A stretch of 64,000 nucleotides of DNA from Nitrospira sp. GTDB taxonomy: Bacteria; Nitrospirota; Thermodesulfovibrionia; Thermodesulfovibrionales; Dissulfurispiraceae. Shown here piece after piece: positions 36,616 to 47,000 of the stretch (positions are counted from its first letter, which is position 1; each line of letters begins with the position of its first letter). Under the pieces are notes generated by a model that was not told the origin of the DNA, did no database searches, and saw only the letters and a program-made list of their open reading frames with translations. Made by a program: the position numbers and the translations under genes. The stretch is from positions 1-64,000 of the forward strand of contig NSJL01000009.1 in NCBI GenBank assembly GCA_002634385.1, in the 5' to 3' direction.

Positions 36616-36990
36616 TTAGTACCCCCCGCCCCATCTCGTTCTCCGCAGGAAGAGGGCGCCCCAGATAAGGAAGCCCCCGGCCACGGTGGCGGAGACAGCC
36701 CGCACCGCCCTCCGCACTTCGTACTCGCCCGCAGGCAGCTCCTCCACCGTGATCACATCCTTCTGCATTACTTCCTCAAGGGCGCTGCCCGGTTCTTTTT
36801 CGAGGAGTATCCTGCCGCCCTCTGCAGCGGCTACCCTGCCCGTTATCACCCCGTGCCCCCACGGAAGCGAGGCGGTAACCCGCCTGTTTACATAGGATTC
36901 TTCCAGAGTGAGGCCGAAGAGGTGGTAGTACCCCCAGGCCATCAATCCTGCGCCGAGCAGAATGAGGACTCTTCTGACGATGCTGTCCAT
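36616..36990 (-). CDS. Hypothetical two-helix membrane protein
   Basis: A 124-aa protein. Helices are at about 5-27 and 98-115, with a beta-rich loop between (HGVITGRVAAAEGGRILLEKE) and a basic-aromatic C-terminus. The two helices frame a likely periplasmic domain. It starts 1 nt after the end of the M29 aminopeptidase gene, so it is co-transcribed with it. Not recognised. Confidence 0.65.
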   Translation of the reverse strand: MDSIVRRVLILLGAGLMAWGYYHLFGLTLEESYVNRRVTASLPWGHGVITGRVAAAEGGRILLEKEPGSALEEVMQKDVITVEELPAGEYEVRRAVRAVSATVAGGFLIWGALFLRRTRWGGGY

Positions 36991-36991
36991 A

Positions 36992-38137
36992 TCACTTCAG
37001 GTCCGGCGGAAAAGGGACGGTCCCCTCCCGGAGCAGTTCCCTTTTCGATCCGTCCTTCAGGGTCAGGACCACCGTAGGCCTGAAGAAGATGAAATCCTGA
37101 TGAAAGGGGGTCTTGACTATGCCCCCGAAGGAGCTGTTGTCTCCCAGGGCGATATGGACTGTCCCCAGTATCTTTTCCGTTTCGAGGATACTGTCGGGCC
37201 TGCGGGCCCTGTCGTTGGTGCCGATACCCAGTTCCGCGATATTCCCGTTCTCCCTCTTTTCCCCGAGCTTTGCCCTGAGAAGGTCGCCGAAGGGCTCGTC
37301 CCCCGCAATATCCTGCACTATGCCGTTCCGGACGGTCAGGGTGAGGGGAGAGCGCAGCTCCCGGGTGGGGGCCCATTCCAGAACCAGGGTCCCCTCCGCA
37401 GTGCCTTCCCGGGGAGCAAAGAACACCTCCCCCGCCGGCAGGTTCCCGAAAGCCCCTTTTTTTGTAAGAATTCCCGTATCGGCGAGGGCTTTCCTGCCCC
37501 TTTTCGACAGGGTGATACGGGTGCCGTTGGAGGTATGGATCTCTACGCTTTCCGCCCTGTTCACCTCCCTGGCCAGGGCGGTTGTCCTCTTCGCCAGGGT
37601 CCTCCATTCCGTATTCATCGCTCCTTCGAGCATTGACGCATCGAACAGGGGCATGCTCGCATAGCGGCACCCGCAGACCCGTGTCAGGAGATCCCGGAAC
37701 CGGGTATGGCTGGTGGAATAGTTGGAAAGAGCGATCACCGCGTCCACCGCATATTTCTTGTGGTGCGCAATGATCTCCTCCGCCTTCCGCAGTCCGGCAT
37801 CCGGGATCTTCTTCTTCAGGAGGGGAGAAAGGAGCTTTGCCTTGCGCAGGGCGACCACGGTTTTTTCGCCGAAAGCGCACTCCCAGAGACCCGCAGGCGG
37901 TTCGGCCCCGTGACTCCCGGTTGCGGGAAATTCGTAGTAGAGGACGCGCCGGGCAAAGGCTTTGCCCACCTCGGCAGTCAGCAGGGTGATATCCCTGAGC
38001 CTCGTCCTTCTGCAGAGGTCGTCATAGGCGATGTCCTCTTCTGCGGGAGAGGGGGTATCGTTGAATACGAGCACCCTCTCCTGCCTTTTTACCCCGAGAT
38101 TGATTCGGTAAATACCCTGTAATGCCCTGACAATCAT
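36992..38137 (-). CDS. M29-family aminopeptidase-like protein
   Basis: A 381-aa protein similar to the thermophilic metallo-aminopeptidases (aminopeptidase T/S). The C-terminal half has the family core NIAELGIGTNDRA, ILETEKILGTVHIALGDN, and FGGIVKTPFHQDFIF, with Glu/His metal ligands. The N-terminal half is more diverged. The internal ATG at 38137 follows GGAGGAAACA and is chosen over an upstream in-frame start. Confidence 0.85.
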   Translation of the reverse strand: MIVRALQGIYRINLGVKRQERVLVFNDTPSPAEEDIAYDDLCRRTRLRDITLLTAEVGKAFARRVLYYEFPATGSHGAEPPAGLWECAFGEKTVVALRKAKLLSPLLKKKIPDAGLRKAEEIIAHHKKYAVDAVIALSNYSTSHTRFRDLLTRVCGCRYASMPLFDASMLEGAMNTEWRTLAKRTTALAREVNRAESVEIHTSNGTRITLSKRGRKALADTGILTKKGAFGNLPAGEVFFAPREGTAEGTLVLEWAPTRELRSPLTLTVRNGIVQDIAGDEPFGDLLRAKLGEKRENGNIAELGIGTNDRARRPDSILETEKILGTVHIALGDNSSFGGIVKTPFHQDFIFFRPTVVLTLKDGSKRELLREGTVPFPPDLK

Positions 38138-38383
38138 TGTTTCCTCCTCACGGATCATGCTGGTGCCTTTTCCGCTATGAAACGAAAGGAGGCACCGGAT
38201 AAGCAGCTTTTATTCCCCCCTGTATGGCCGCAGAGAGGAGGGACACGATTCTTACGGGAGCATAGGAGTATTTTACAAATTTCGGCAGAAGGGGAAAAGA
38301 GGAATGTGCTTCAGACAGTGCGGATGCGTGCGTGCGGCACCCCGGAGGAAAATCATCCGGAAAAGCGTTCCCGCCCTATGGCA

Positions 38384-39817
38384 CTACGGGAAGACCAGCT
38401 CCAACTGTTCCTTGCTGTCCTTGGGGAACGTAATAGGATACTTATTGTCGAAGCAGGCGGTGCAGTAGTCCCCGGAGTGGGGGATGATGCTCTTCAGCCC
38501 GCCGAGGCTGAGGTAGGCGAGGCTGTTTGCCGTAATGTACTTGCGGATCTCCTCGGTCATATGGCTGGAGGCGATGAGCTCCTGGCGTGTAGGGGTATCG
38601 ATGCCGTAGAAGCAGGGACCCACCGTGGGCGGGGAGCATATTCTCATATGGACTTCCTTCGCCCCCCCGACTTCCCGGATCATCTTCACGATCTTCTTGC
38701 TCGTGGTTCCCCTGACGATGGAGTCGTCCACCACCACGACCCTCTTCCCCTGGAGGAGGTCCCGCACGGGGTTAAGTTTTATCTTTACGCCGAAGTGGCG
38801 GATGCTCTGCTTCGGCTCGATGAAGGTCCTGCCGATATAGTGGTTCCGTATCAGCCCGAAGTCGAAGGGAATTCTGCTCGTCTCCGAAAAGCCGATGGCT
38901 GCGGGCACTCCCGAATCGGGAACGGGGATGACCACATCGGCGTCCACCATGGATTCCCGGGCGAGCTGCCTTCCCATCTCCTTTCTCATGGTATTCACGC
39001 AAGTATGGTTGAAAAGATAGCTGTCGGGACGGGCGAAATAGATGAACTCGAAGACACAGAACGCCCGGCGGGGGCTATGGAGCGCCTTATGGGAATGGAG
39101 CCCCTGTTCATTGATGATGACCATCTCTCCGGGCTCCACGTCCCGTACGTATTCGGCCCCGATGAGATCGAAGGCGCAGGTTTCCGATGCCACCACATAC
39201 CCGTCGTCCACTTTCCCGATGGAGAGGGGCCGCACCCCGAAGGCGTCCCGCACCGCGATCAGCTCGTTCTCCCTCAGGAACAGCAGGCTGAAGGCGCCGC
39301 TCACGTTCCGCACCGCCTCGGCGATGCGTTCGTAGGGATTTTCGCTCCGGGCGCGTGCGATGAGATGCAGGATGACCTCGCTGTCCGAAGTGGACTGGAA
39401 GATGGCACCTTCTGCTTCGAGCTCCCGCTTTCTCTGCTCGGCATTCACCAGGTTGCCGTTATGGGCGATGGCGATGGACCCGAGAGCGTAGTTCGCCAGG
39501 AGGGGCTGTACGTTCTTCAGGCCTCCTCCCCCGGCGGTGGAATACCGGTTATGGCCGATGGCGATGCTGCCGGGAAGACGTTTCAGCCTCTTCTCATTGA
39601 AGATGTCGGCCACGAGTCCCATGGACTTTTCGATATGCAGGTGCTTCCCGTCGGAGGAGCAGATGCCCGCCCCCTCCTGCCCGCGGTGCTGCAGGGCATA
39701 GAGACCGAGATAGGTGAGATTGGCTGCTTCGGGGTGGTTATATACGCCGAATACCCCGCATTCCTCATGAATGTCATGGAAGAAGGCTGCGGGAGTGCGG
39801 CAACTCTTTATTTTCAT
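38384..39817 (-). CDS. purF: PurF, amidophosphoribosyltransferase
   Basis: A 477-aa enzyme of the B. subtilis type. A 19-residue propeptide precedes the nucleophile Cys20 ([14 protein letters not shown]). The PRPP loop is [16 protein letters not shown]. Cysteines in [15 protein letters not shown] and DYCTACFDN fit the [4Fe-4S] site of that subclass, implying oxygen sensitivity. It catalyses the first step of purine synthesis. GTG at 39823 is an alternative start. Confidence 0.97.
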   Translation of the reverse strand: MKIKSCRTPAAFFHDIHEECGVFGVYNHPEAANLTYLGLYALQHRGQEGAGICSSDGKHLHIEKSMGLVADIFNEKRLKRLPGSIAIGHNRYSTAGGGGLKNVQPLLANYALGSIAIAHNGNLVNAEQRKRELEAEGAIFQSTSDSEVILHLIARARSENPYERIAEAVRNVSGAFSLLFLRENELIAVRDAFGVRPLSIGKVDDGYVVASETCAFDLIGAEYVRDVEPGEMVIINEQGLHSHKALHSPRRAFCVFEFIYFARPDSYLFNHTCVNTMRKEMGRQLARESMVDADVVIPVPDSGVPAAIGFSETSRIPFDFGLIRNHYIGRTFIEPKQSIRHFGVKIKLNPVRDLLQGKRVVVVDDSIVRGTTSKKIVKMIREVGGAKEVHMRICSPPTVGPCFYGIDTPTRQELIASSHMTEEIRKYITANSLAYLSLGGLKSIIPHSGDYCTACFDNKYPITFPKDSKEQLELVFP

Positions 39818-39997
39818 GGACACCGATTCTTCTTCAGCGACTCGCTGCCCTGCCGTCGTTCCCTTCTGCGGAAGAGACGCCGTGCACAGGGCCTTTCCGG
39901 TGAAATAGAGAAAATGTCACCTGCTCATTTATAATAATGGAACGGGCGCAAAATATTCCAGCGTTCCGGTAAACAGAAGGTATTGTATCACAGAATC

Positions 39998-42061
39998 ATG
40001 AATGAATTTAAACTGAATACCGGCTTCTCTCCCAGGGGGGACCAGCCGAAGGCCATACAGGGACTTTCAGAGGGAGTCCGCAGGGGAATGAAGCACCAGG
40101 TGCTCCTCGGCGTGACCGGCTCGGGAAAGACCTTCACTGTTGCCAATGTCATCGCGACGTTGAACAAGCCCGCACTGATTATCGCCCACAACAAGGCCCT
40201 TGCCGCGCAGCTGTACGGCGAGTTCAAGGAGCTCTTCCCCGACAATGCGGTGGAATTTTTCGTCAGTTATTACGATTATTACCAGCCCGAGGCATATATT
40301 CCCTCCACCGACACCTACATCGAGAAGGACTCCATGGTGAACGACGACATCGACCGGCTCAGGCATTCCGCCACCATGTCCATCCTCGAAAGGAAGGACG
40401 TGATCGTTGTCGCCTCGGTCTCCTGCATTTACGGTATCGGTTCGCCCGAGGATTACCTGGGGATGCATTTCATCATCGAGGACGGTATGCGGACGAAGAG
40501 GGACACGTTCCTGAAAAAGCTGGTGGAGATCCTCTACGTGCGCTCCGACGTGGAGTTCAAGAGGGGCAACTTCAGGGTGAGGGGGGATGTGGTGGAGATC
40601 TATCCCGCCTTTTCCCAGGATAAGGCGCTGCGGGTGGAGTTCTTCGGGGACGATATCGACGCCCTCCATGAATTCGACCCCCTTACAGGGGAGAGGATAC
40701 GGAGGCTGCAGAAAGTGGCCCTCTACCCCAACAGCCACTGGATCACCCCGAAGGACAAGCTGGAGAAGGCCTTTGCCGGCATCGAGAAAGAGCTCGAAGA
40801 GAGGACGCGTTTTTTCAGGAACCAGGGGGAAATCGCCTATGCCCACCGCATCGAGCAGCGGACACGCTTCGATCTCGAAATGCTGCGCGAATTCGGCTAT
40901 TGTCACGGTATCGAAAACTATTCCCGCCATCTGAGCGGGAGGCTCCCCGGCGAGCCTCCCTACACGCTTATCGATTACCTCATCAGCGGTCCGTCAAAAG
41001 GGGATTACCTTACCGTCATCGACGAGTCCCACGCCACGGTGCCCCAGATCGGCGGAATGTACGAGGGCGACCGCTCACGGAAGCAGACCCTTGTGGAGTA
41101 CGGCTTCCGGTTGCCCTCCGCCCTCGATAACCGCCCCCTGCGGTTCGAAGAGTTCGAGCGCCGCATGAACAGCGTCATTTACGTTTCCGCAACGCCGGCG
41201 GAGTACGAGCTGAACAAATCCCGCAGGAGGGTGGTGGAGCAGGTGATACGTCCCACCGGCCTGATGGACCCCGAGATAGCAGTGCGCCCTGTCGGCGGGC
41301 AGGTGGATGATCTCCTCGGCGAGATCCGGGAGAGGGCCGGAAGGGGGGAGCGGGTGCTCATCACCACCCTTACGAAGAAGATGGCGGAAGACCTCACCGA
41401 ATACTACACGGAGCTTGGGGTAAAGGCCCGGTATCTCCATTCGGATATCGATACCCTGGAAAGAATCGAGATCCTGAGGGACCTGCGGCTCGGGAAATTC
41501 GATGTCCTCGTCGGCGTGAACCTGCTCAGGGAGGGGCTCGACCTCCCGGAAGTCTCCCTGGTCGCTATATTCGATGCGGACAAGGAGGGATTCCTCCGTT
41601 CCGAACGCTCCCTTATCCAGACCGCGGGCCGTGCCGCCCGGAACGTGAACGGAAAGGTGATCTTCTATGCCGACACTGTCACCTCCTCCATGCAGCGGGC
41701 CATCGACGAAACCGGGAGGAGGAGGAGAATCCAGTCGGACTACAACCGGGAGATGGGGATCACCCCCGAGACGGTAAAGAGCCAGATCAAGGATATCCTC
41801 AGCTCCATCTATGAAGCGGACTACTTCGAAGCCCCCGCTGTTGCCGAAGACGTTCCCGCCTATGAGGTGAACGAGGAGTCCCTGAAGGAGCTCGAGATCG
41901 AAATGAAGGAAGCGGCAAAGAGACTCGATTTCGAAAAAGCCGCGGAGATCCGCGACAGGATCAAGGATCTGAGGAGCCGGATGCTGGCCGTGGGCGTACC
42001 GGAAAAAACAGTGGCAAGCAGGGGCGCAAAGCAGGCGAAGAGATCCCGGATGCGAAGTTAG
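39998..42061 (+). CDS. uvrB: UvrB, excinuclease ABC subunit B
   Basis: About 687 aa. Walker A is [10 protein letters not shown], the beta-hairpin [21 protein letters not shown] is shortened here to its landmarks [10 protein letters not shown] and DTYIEKD, the DEAD-like motif is [12 protein letters not shown], motif VI is QTAGRAARN, and a C-terminal UVR domain binds UvrC ([18 protein letters not shown]). It verifies damage in nucleotide excision repair. ATG at 39998 gives the usual N-terminus; a TTG at 39983 is less likely. Confidence 0.98.
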   Translation: MNEFKLNTGFSPRGDQPKAIQGLSEGVRRGMKHQVLLGVTGSGKTFTVANVIATLNKPALIIAHNKALAAQLYGEFKELFPDNAVEFFVSYYDYYQPEAYIPSTDTYIEKDSMVNDDIDRLRHSATMSILERKDVIVVASVSCIYGIGSPEDYLGMHFIIEDGMRTKRDTFLKKLVEILYVRSDVEFKRGNFRVRGDVVEIYPAFSQDKALRVEFFGDDIDALHEFDPLTGERIRRLQKVALYPNSHWITPKDKLEKAFAGIEKELEERTRFFRNQGEIAYAHRIEQRTRFDLEMLREFGYCHGIENYSRHLSGRLPGEPPYTLIDYLISGPSKGDYLTVIDESHATVPQIGGMYEGDRSRKQTLVEYGFRLPSALDNRPLRFEEFERRMNSVIYVSATPAEYELNKSRRRVVEQVIRPTGLMDPEIAVRPVGGQVDDLLGEIRERAGRGERVLITTLTKKMAEDLTEYYTELGVKARYLHSDIDTLERIEILRDLRLGKFDVLVGVNLLREGLDLPEVSLVAIFDADKEGFLRSERSLIQTAGRAARNVNGKVIFYADTVTSSMQRAIDETGRRRRIQSDYNREMGITPETVKSQIKDILSSIYEADYFEAPAVAEDVPAYEVNEESLKELEIEMKEAAKRLDFEKAAEIRDRIKDLRSRMLAVGVPEKTVASRGAKQAKRSRMRS

Positions 42062-42083
42062 GGTGTGACTGCAGGCACACCCT
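42059..42083. terminator. Hairpin at the uvrB stop, between convergent genes
   Basis: AGGGTGTG (42060-42067) and CACACCCT (42076-42083) form a perfect 8-bp stem with an 8-nt loop. The uvrB TAG stop supplies the first bases of the arm. It probably ends or protects both convergent transcripts; GGGGGTTTATTT follows. Confidence 0.6.
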
Positions 42084-42089
42084 GGGGGT

Positions 42090-42641
42090 TTATTTGATTC
42101 TCTTCGAAATGGCTTTGAACTCCTCCGTTCCCGCGGTTTTCAGCAGTTGGAAGAGGGCCGTTTCGGTGCAGGTGATGACGGCCCCTGCATCGCGCATGAA
42201 TTCCAGTCCTGTCTTCCCGTTCGCTTTTGTACGGGAGCACACGGCGTCCCGTACGATATGCACGGTAAACCCTTCCCGCAGAAGACCGAGGCATGTCTGG
42301 AGGACGCAGATGTGCGTCTCCATTCCGGTGAGGAGAAGGATCTTTCTCCCGGTGCGTTGCACCTCATGCAGAAAGGAGTGCTCTTCGCAGCAACTGAAGG
42401 TCATTTTCTCCAGGGGAGCATAGGTGGGCAGGGATTCCCGGATTTCGGGAACGGTCCTGCCGAGGCCCTTCGGATACTGCTCGGTGAGGAGGATCGGAAT
42501 ACCCATCATGGCGGAGAGCTCGATGAGGTGCTGACAGTTCCGCACCACAGACTCCTTCTCCTGCATCGCCGCTGCCAGCCTCTCCTGGATATCGATAATC
42601 AGTACTGCAGCAGACTCCCTTTCAAGAAAAAATTTCTCCAT
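42090..42641 (-). CDS. Isochorismatase-family cysteine hydrolase
   Basis: A 183-aa protein with the catalytic triad typical of the family: Asp in LIIDIQERL, Lys in EQYPKGLG, and Cys in GMETHICVLQTCL. The non-prolyl cis-peptide region is in that last motif. Members hydrolyse isochorismate, nicotinamide or related amides, and the substrate cannot be told here. Confidence 0.9.
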   Translation of the reverse strand: MEKFFLERESAAVLIIDIQERLAAAMQEKESVVRNCQHLIELSAMMGIPILLTEQYPKGLGRTVPEIRESLPTYAPLEKMTFSCCEEHSFLHEVQRTGRKILLLTGMETHICVLQTCLGLLREGFTVHIVRDAVCSRTKANGKTGLEFMRDAGAVITCTETALFQLLKTAGTEEFKAISKRIK

Positions 42642-42732
42642 GCTTCCTCCCTTTCCCCCACCTGTTCCTTGGGGGGCGCCCCGGAAATATTTCTATAATA
42701 GCCGAAGCGTATTCCAAAGAGGAAGCACGAGT

Positions 42733-43140
42733 CTATTTGATTCCCTTCCCGTTCAGGAAAGGACCATATTTTTTATCGGTGCCGAGAATATGGTCCGAGA
42801 GCCAGCTCTTAAGGAAGTTCATGACATCGAAGGAAAGGACCGGCTTTCCTTCGGTAAACTGCTTATGGAGGTCCAGGGCTTTCTGGGTCAGCTTGTCATG
42901 CTCCTGCTTGTGCCTGGAGAAATCAGGGTACCCGTTGGAGCTCATGAGGCGCTCCTCCTCTGCGAAGTGGGTCTTTACATAGCCCAACAGGTTGGCAAGG
43001 ATGGTGCCGATGACCTCGTTGCCTTTCCCCACACGCATTGCATCGTGCATTTCGTTTACCATATCGAAAAGCTTCCGGTGCTGCGCATCGATATTCGCTA
43101 CATTGACTTTGTACTGATCGCTCCATGTCAGAAATGCCAT
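42733..43140 (-). CDS. Bacteriohemerythrin
   Basis: A 135-aa four-helix O2-binding protein with a di-iron site. Ligands are visible in order: His in DAQHRKLFDM, His and Glu in THFAEEERLM, His residues in HKQEHDKL, and the final HILGTDKKY. All are present, so it should bind oxygen. It probably stores or scavenges O2 in a microaerobic cell. GAGGAAG lies before the ATG. Confidence 0.95.
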   Translation of the reverse strand: MAFLTWSDQYKVNVANIDAQHRKLFDMVNEMHDAMRVGKGNEVIGTILANLLGYVKTHFAEEERLMSSNGYPDFSRHKQEHDKLTQKALDLHKQFTEGKPVLSFDVMNFLKSWLSDHILGTDKKYGPFLNGKGIK

Positions 43141-43291
43141 TGTCCTCTTCCTCCTTTTTTTGAATTAAGACAAATAAACTCCGAAATAATAAAACTTCCT
43201 ATTCCCTCTGTCAAGAGTTTTTTGAGATAGAGAATAATCAAAGGGAGGGGTGTGATGAAAAGGAAAGCGATGGGGGGCCGGAGGAGACGGC

Positions 43292-43822
43292 TCAGAGGGG
43301 GTCTTTTTCCCGTATGAGTCCGGCGATGGCCGAAACAGCCTCTTCCGGCGTCAGGGTATCCGTTTCAAGGGCAAGTTCCGGGCAGAGGGGGGCCTCATAG
43401 GGGGCCTGTATCCCGGGAACGGGGGAGCCTGCCCTGCCTTTCTGATAGATGTTCCGGGGAGCCCCCCGTGTGTCCGTACGCGCCTTTTCCCTCTCCTCAC
43501 AGGAAGCGGGGGAGCATTTCAGGTACACCTCCCTGAAGCCGGGAATGAGCTGTCGCGCCAGGTCCCGCCACTTCCTCCTGTTCGCCGTGGCATCGATGAT
43601 GACCCGGTGGCCGAGGTCCGAAAGAGTTTTGGCGGTAAAGACGAGGGCGCGGTAGACCATATCCCTTTCCTCTTCGGAATAGGTGGGTGAGGGCGTGACA
43701 ATCTTCCTCATCTCGTCCATCCTGAGGATGACGAAATCGGGAAAACGGTTCCTGAGTCCGTCGGCAAGGGTGCTCTTTCCGCTTCCGGGCAGACCGGTAA
43801 GCCATATGACGAGGCTGCTCAT
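43292..43822 (-). CDS. APS-kinase-like P-loop kinase
   Basis: A 176-aa protein. Walker A is GLPGSGKST (about 10-18), followed by RMDEMRKIVTPSPTYSEEERD, an APS-kinase (CysC) type segment, and VIIDATANRRKWR. The normal CysC phospho-acceptor region is less well kept (SPTYSEEERDMVYR). It may phosphorylate APS or a different small substrate, as no sulfate-assimilation neighbour is seen. Confidence 0.75.
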   Translation of the reverse strand: MSSLVIWLTGLPGSGKSTLADGLRNRFPDFVILRMDEMRKIVTPSPTYSEEERDMVYRALVFTAKTLSDLGHRVIIDATANRRKWRDLARQLIPGFREVYLKCSPASCEEREKARTDTRGAPRNIYQKGRAGSPVPGIQAPYEAPLCPELALETDTLTPEEAVSAIAGLIREKDPL

Positions 43823-43971
43823 GCTACAGAGTATACTACAAGAGACGGCGGGAGTCGACGGGCGCGGTGCTGTATGATGATGCAGTGCATGGCCTGAGCG
43901 CCGTGACGTGGATTGTGATTATGATGCAGTCCCTGTACGGGCAGCCGGGGAACCCCGCTCTTTGAGCGATT

Positions 43972-44166
43972 TCAGAACAGATACGGCTCCGATCGGAGCT
44001 TTGCAAATAATCCGGAAACCGTAATTCTTGTCTCGAGGATCTCTCTTTTATAGAAATCGACGGCTCTCCCGTGAAAAAGATCTTCTGAAAGAGAGCTTCC
44101 CTCCAATTCTTCCTTGTCTTCTTTGCGTGGTGTTTTTTTCTTATCCCTCTTTTTCCCTGCGTCCAT
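43972..44166 (-). CDS. Small basic hypothetical protein
   Basis: A 64-aa protein with a highly charged Lys-rich N-terminus (GKKRDKKKTPRKEDKEE) and the C-terminus VSGLFAKLRSEPYLF. Its start overlaps the 3' end of the SDH-type protease gene by 26 nt, suggesting coupling. Not recognised, and possibly spurious. Confidence 0.45.
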   Translation of the reverse strand: MDAGKKRDKKKTPRKEDKEELEGSSLSEDLFHGRAVDFYKREILETRITVSGLFAKLRSEPYLF

Positions 44167-45085
44167 GCCTCTTTTCCTTGCGCGCTGCCCTTCCCTTGCG
44201 AACCCGTCGTCCTTCCTGTCCGGAGTGTTTCACTGCCGCCTCGGGCTCAATGAGCTCGATGAGGCTGTTGCTGCTTTTCAGCAAAAGTTGTTTCCTCAGG
44301 GCGCTGACGGAGTCCATGAGGGCCGCATCGACTTCTTTCGCCGGTAAGCCTAACAGACAGAGCTCCTCTAAGTCAATCACAAAACCGTGGGACGGGTACT
44401 GCTTCACCAGTTGCTTCACGGTTGCTTCGGCTTTCTCCCTGGGCCACCCCATATATCGTGTCAGAATGAGAATGCCGTAGTGTTCGCCTATTTCCAGCGC
44501 GCGCGCATATTCGCCTATCTTGCTCGGATTCAGCATCGAATAGAGAGTTCCGCTTGTCTGGCCCGAAAACTCCGTCGCCAGGTGGATGGCCTCGGTTATT
44601 TTCATTCTGCTCCTGGACAAAATGAGCTTTGTCGCGATATCCAATGTTTCTATTGTGTGGAGCTGCACCTGCTCGAGCGCCTTAAACCCGTTCAGCGCCG
44701 ATACATAACCAGACATCCCTCCGTCCACTTCCTCATAGATCTGCGTATCAAGGGGCCCCAGTTCGGAGAGGTCGGTCAGCAGGATTGCGTCGGCACCGAG
44801 ACAGATAAGCGTCCCCGCGCTCTTGGCGAAACGGGGGACCAGGATGTTTACTTTCCTTGCCTGCTTCCTGAGGATCTTTACAATGAGAAACGCCGCATCG
44901 ATATCGCCTCCGGGAGTCTGCAGCACCACATCGAGCTCATCGAAGGATTTGCCGAGCAGCGTTTCATGGACACTGTTCAATTCCGTTTGGCGTATTGTTT
45001 TCAAATCGAGAACAAGTGCCGGAACTCCCCTGGCTGCAACAATACGCTTTGTAATGTCGACGATCTCGTTTCGATTGTTTTTCAT
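44141..45085 (-). CDS. SDH-type ClpP-fold serine protease
   Basis: A 314-aa protein related to the PF01972 family of ClpP/SppA-like proteins. The substrate groove is LQTPGGDIDAAFLIVKIL, the nucleophile Ser is in RFAKSAGTLICLGAD, and ELGPLDTQI follows. There is no signal peptide, so it acts in the cytoplasm. The C-terminus is a long Arg/Lys-rich tail (about 290-314), which is unusual and may bind nucleic acid. Confidence 0.85.
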   Translation of the reverse strand: MKNNRNEIVDITKRIVAARGVPALVLDLKTIRQTELNSVHETLLGKSFDELDVVLQTPGGDIDAAFLIVKILRKQARKVNILVPRFAKSAGTLICLGADAILLTDLSELGPLDTQIYEEVDGGMSGYVSALNGFKALEQVQLHTIETLDIATKLILSRSRMKITEAIHLATEFSGQTSGTLYSMLNPSKIGEYARALEIGEHYGILILTRYMGWPREKAEATVKQLVKQYPSHGFVIDLEELCLLGLPAKEVDAALMDSVSALRKQLLLKSSNSLIELIEPEAAVKHSGQEGRRVRKGRAARKEKRHGRREKEG

Positions 45086-45317
45086 GTCATATCCTTAAGC
45101 CCTCTCCTTTCGCAAAGAGGAGGTGAGGAGGGTTTCCCTGTTACAATTCCCCTCCCCTCTTCTTCTGGCAGGAAGAGGGGAGCCCCGCACAAAGATCCGG
45201 AGGGAGGTTGTATTTTGGCCTGTTATCCCTGTCTTTTATTATAGTACATCCTGCGGCAGCAGGAGCCCCCTGCGCGCAGGGGGACAGAGGGAGCGTATCC
45301 TCCCGGGCGGGACCGGA

Positions 45318-45731
45318 TCAGCACGTCCCTGAAGCCGCAGAGATGTGTGTGCCCGGATCGGAGGGGTGCACAATAAAATAGGGAGCGAGGAGGATGGCGA
45401 GCCGCATAAGTGCGGGGGTATCGACCCACTCGATACCGAGGAATCTTTTTCCCGTAAAGGCGGCAATGCAGATATGCCCCGGCGCCGCTCCGGCGTGCTT
45501 CCTCCGTCCCCTGTTTGCCCATTCGGAGTAGTAGACATCATAGGGTACCGCATCGAATACTGCCACGGGGGTATCGGGCGGCTCAAGCAGGTAAACTCTT
45601 ACCTTCCTGTTGCGGGCGCCCGGCTTGCTGCTGCGGAAGGGAACAATTTTCCCCTGAATTGCCGCCCTGATTACTTTCATATCCTCGGTAAAATGCAAAT
45701 CCACCTGTCCTATGCCGTGCGCTTTTCTCAT
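45318..45731 (-). CDS. Hypothetical 137-aa protein
   Basis: It begins MRKAHGIGQVDLHF. The internal YLLEPPDTPVAVFDAVPYDVYYSEWANRG region is given as landmarks EPPDTPVAVFD and YDVYYSEW. GGAGG lies 9 nt before the ATG. There is no signal peptide or clear domain. It lies between the protease gene and the ACT/metallo-beta-lactamase remnant. Function unknown. Confidence 0.65.
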   Translation of the reverse strand: MRKAHGIGQVDLHFTEDMKVIRAAIQGKIVPFRSSKPGARNRKVRVYLLEPPDTPVAVFDAVPYDVYYSEWANRGRRKHAGAAPGHICIAAFTGKRFLGIEWVDTPALMRLAILLAPYFIVHPSDPGTHISAASGTC

Positions 45732-45783
45732 TTTCGTGCCTCCATTTTGCACTTTCCCCTCAATAAGGGGGCCGTATTGATAG

Positions 45784-46311
45784 TTATCCCTCTCCCCCGG
45801 CGCCGCGGCAGTAGTCAGCGTGTCCGGGAAAGACGCGGGTGAATCTCCCGAGGGGTCTCAGCACCTCGTCAAGGGCGGAGACAATCCCCCGTAACGCAGC
45901 GGTCTCCTCCCGGTATACCGGGGAGTTGCTGTTCGGGTTCGTCAGCAGATAGCGGCAGAGACTCAAATGCTCCCGCTCCTCGGGCGAGAGGCTTGGAACG
46001 TTAAGAAGGAAGTCGGAAGTAAAGAGCAGTCCATACTCCCGGTTCAAACAGAACACCTGTCCAGGGGCATGGCCCCCGTGACTCTCGAAGACCTCGAAGA
46101 GCAGCGGCCCGACGGAAAACGATTCGATGCGCCGGAATTTTCCGAGGGTCCCCCGCTCTTCCGCAATGGTGGAGGCGAACCCGGCAAGTGACCCGGGCTG
46201 GTCGGGAAGATACATGCGGAATTTGGCAAGGAGCTCTTCAGGGGCGGGGGAGCCGCCGATGCTCTTGTAGAGTCTGACGGGAAACGCTGTTCCATCGGAA
46301 ATGGCATCCAT
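45784..46311 (-). CDS. Truncated ACT/metallo-beta-lactamase-like gene
   Basis: A 175-aa protein. The first part (KFRMYLPDQPGSLAGFASTIAEERG, as landmarks LPDQPGSLA) looks like an ACT domain. The second part (ESHGGHAPGQVFCL, LLFTSDFLLN, FTRVFPGHADY) is the C-terminal half of a metallo-beta-lactamase fold. The HxHxDH metal motif that should lie between is missing, about 100 residues, yet the frame is intact. This looks like an in-frame internal deletion, and catalysis is unlikely. The start was chosen at the ATG after GAGAGG. Confidence 0.6.
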   Translation of the reverse strand: MDAISDGTAFPVRLYKSIGGSPAPEELLAKFRMYLPDQPGSLAGFASTIAEERGTLGKFRRIESFSVGPLLFEVFESHGGHAPGQVFCLNREYGLLFTSDFLLNVPSLSPEEREHLSLCRYLLTNPNSNSPVYREETAALRGIVSALDEVLRPLGRFTRVFPGHADYCRGAGGEG

Positions 46312-46613
46312 GGGCACAACCTCTCTGCCGGATCGAAAAGCGGAGGAGAGCGCCGGCATAGCGCTTTCCCTTCCCGGCCTTTCCTTATTATAAAGCAAAT
46401 CGCGGAGGAAAAGAACGAAGGAAAATAGTGTGGGGCGGCTGTTCCGGGCCGGAGAAAGGATTTCACGGGACCAGGGGATTCCTCGGGATATTCCTATGAT
46501 GCGCATCATAACCCTTGTCCCTGATTCCCTATACAATTGCTCCTAGAGAGGGTACGCACACTTTCTCCCGTTTGGGGGAGCCGACAGACAAAATATGATC
46601 GGGGAGGTTTCTT

Positions 46614-47000
46614 ATGGCGATGATTGACGAAAAATGCAGGGAGGTGCTGGAAAGGACGGAATGGGTGGCCATTGCGACTGCGGGTGTTGACGGCCCCCAC
46701 CTGGCGGCGACCTGGGGAGAATATATACGGATGGTGGGTATCGAGGATGGAACCACCATTGCCATCCCCGCGGGGGGGTATGCGACTACCGAGGAGAATC
46801 TGAAAAAAGACAACCGGATAGAGCTCCTGATCGCCTCGAAGCAGGTGCAGGGGAATCTCGGACCGGGGAAAGGGTACCGGTTCATCGGTACCGGGGAGGT
46901 CCAGACGGCGGGACTCCTGGTGGAGAAGGTGAAGGAGAAGTTCCCCTGGGCCAGGGGGGCGCTGGTGATCAGGGTGCACGAGGTGAGCGGACAGCTGTAG
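46614..47000 (+). CDS. Pyridoxamine 5'-phosphate oxidase-like FMN protein
   Basis: A 128-aa split-barrel flavoprotein. TEWVAIATAGVDGPHLAATWGEY is the family start (landmark WVAIATAG), with IPAGGYATTEENLKKDN and GYRFIGTGEVQTAG in the FMN/dimer region. GGGGAGG lies before the ATG. Such proteins are often F420- or FMN-binding reductases or heme-handling enzymes; the substrate is unknown. Confidence 0.88.
   Translation: MAMIDEKCREVLERTEWVAIATAGVDGPHLAATWGEYIRMVGIEDGTTIAIPAGGYATTEENLKKDNRIELLIASKQVQGNLGPGKGYRFIGTGEVQTAGLLVEKVKEKFPWARGALVIRVHEVSGQL

Noticed and set aside
38177-39934. 585-codon plus-strand ORF over purF
   Set aside because: Antisense to purF, with no recognisable domain and no ribosome site.
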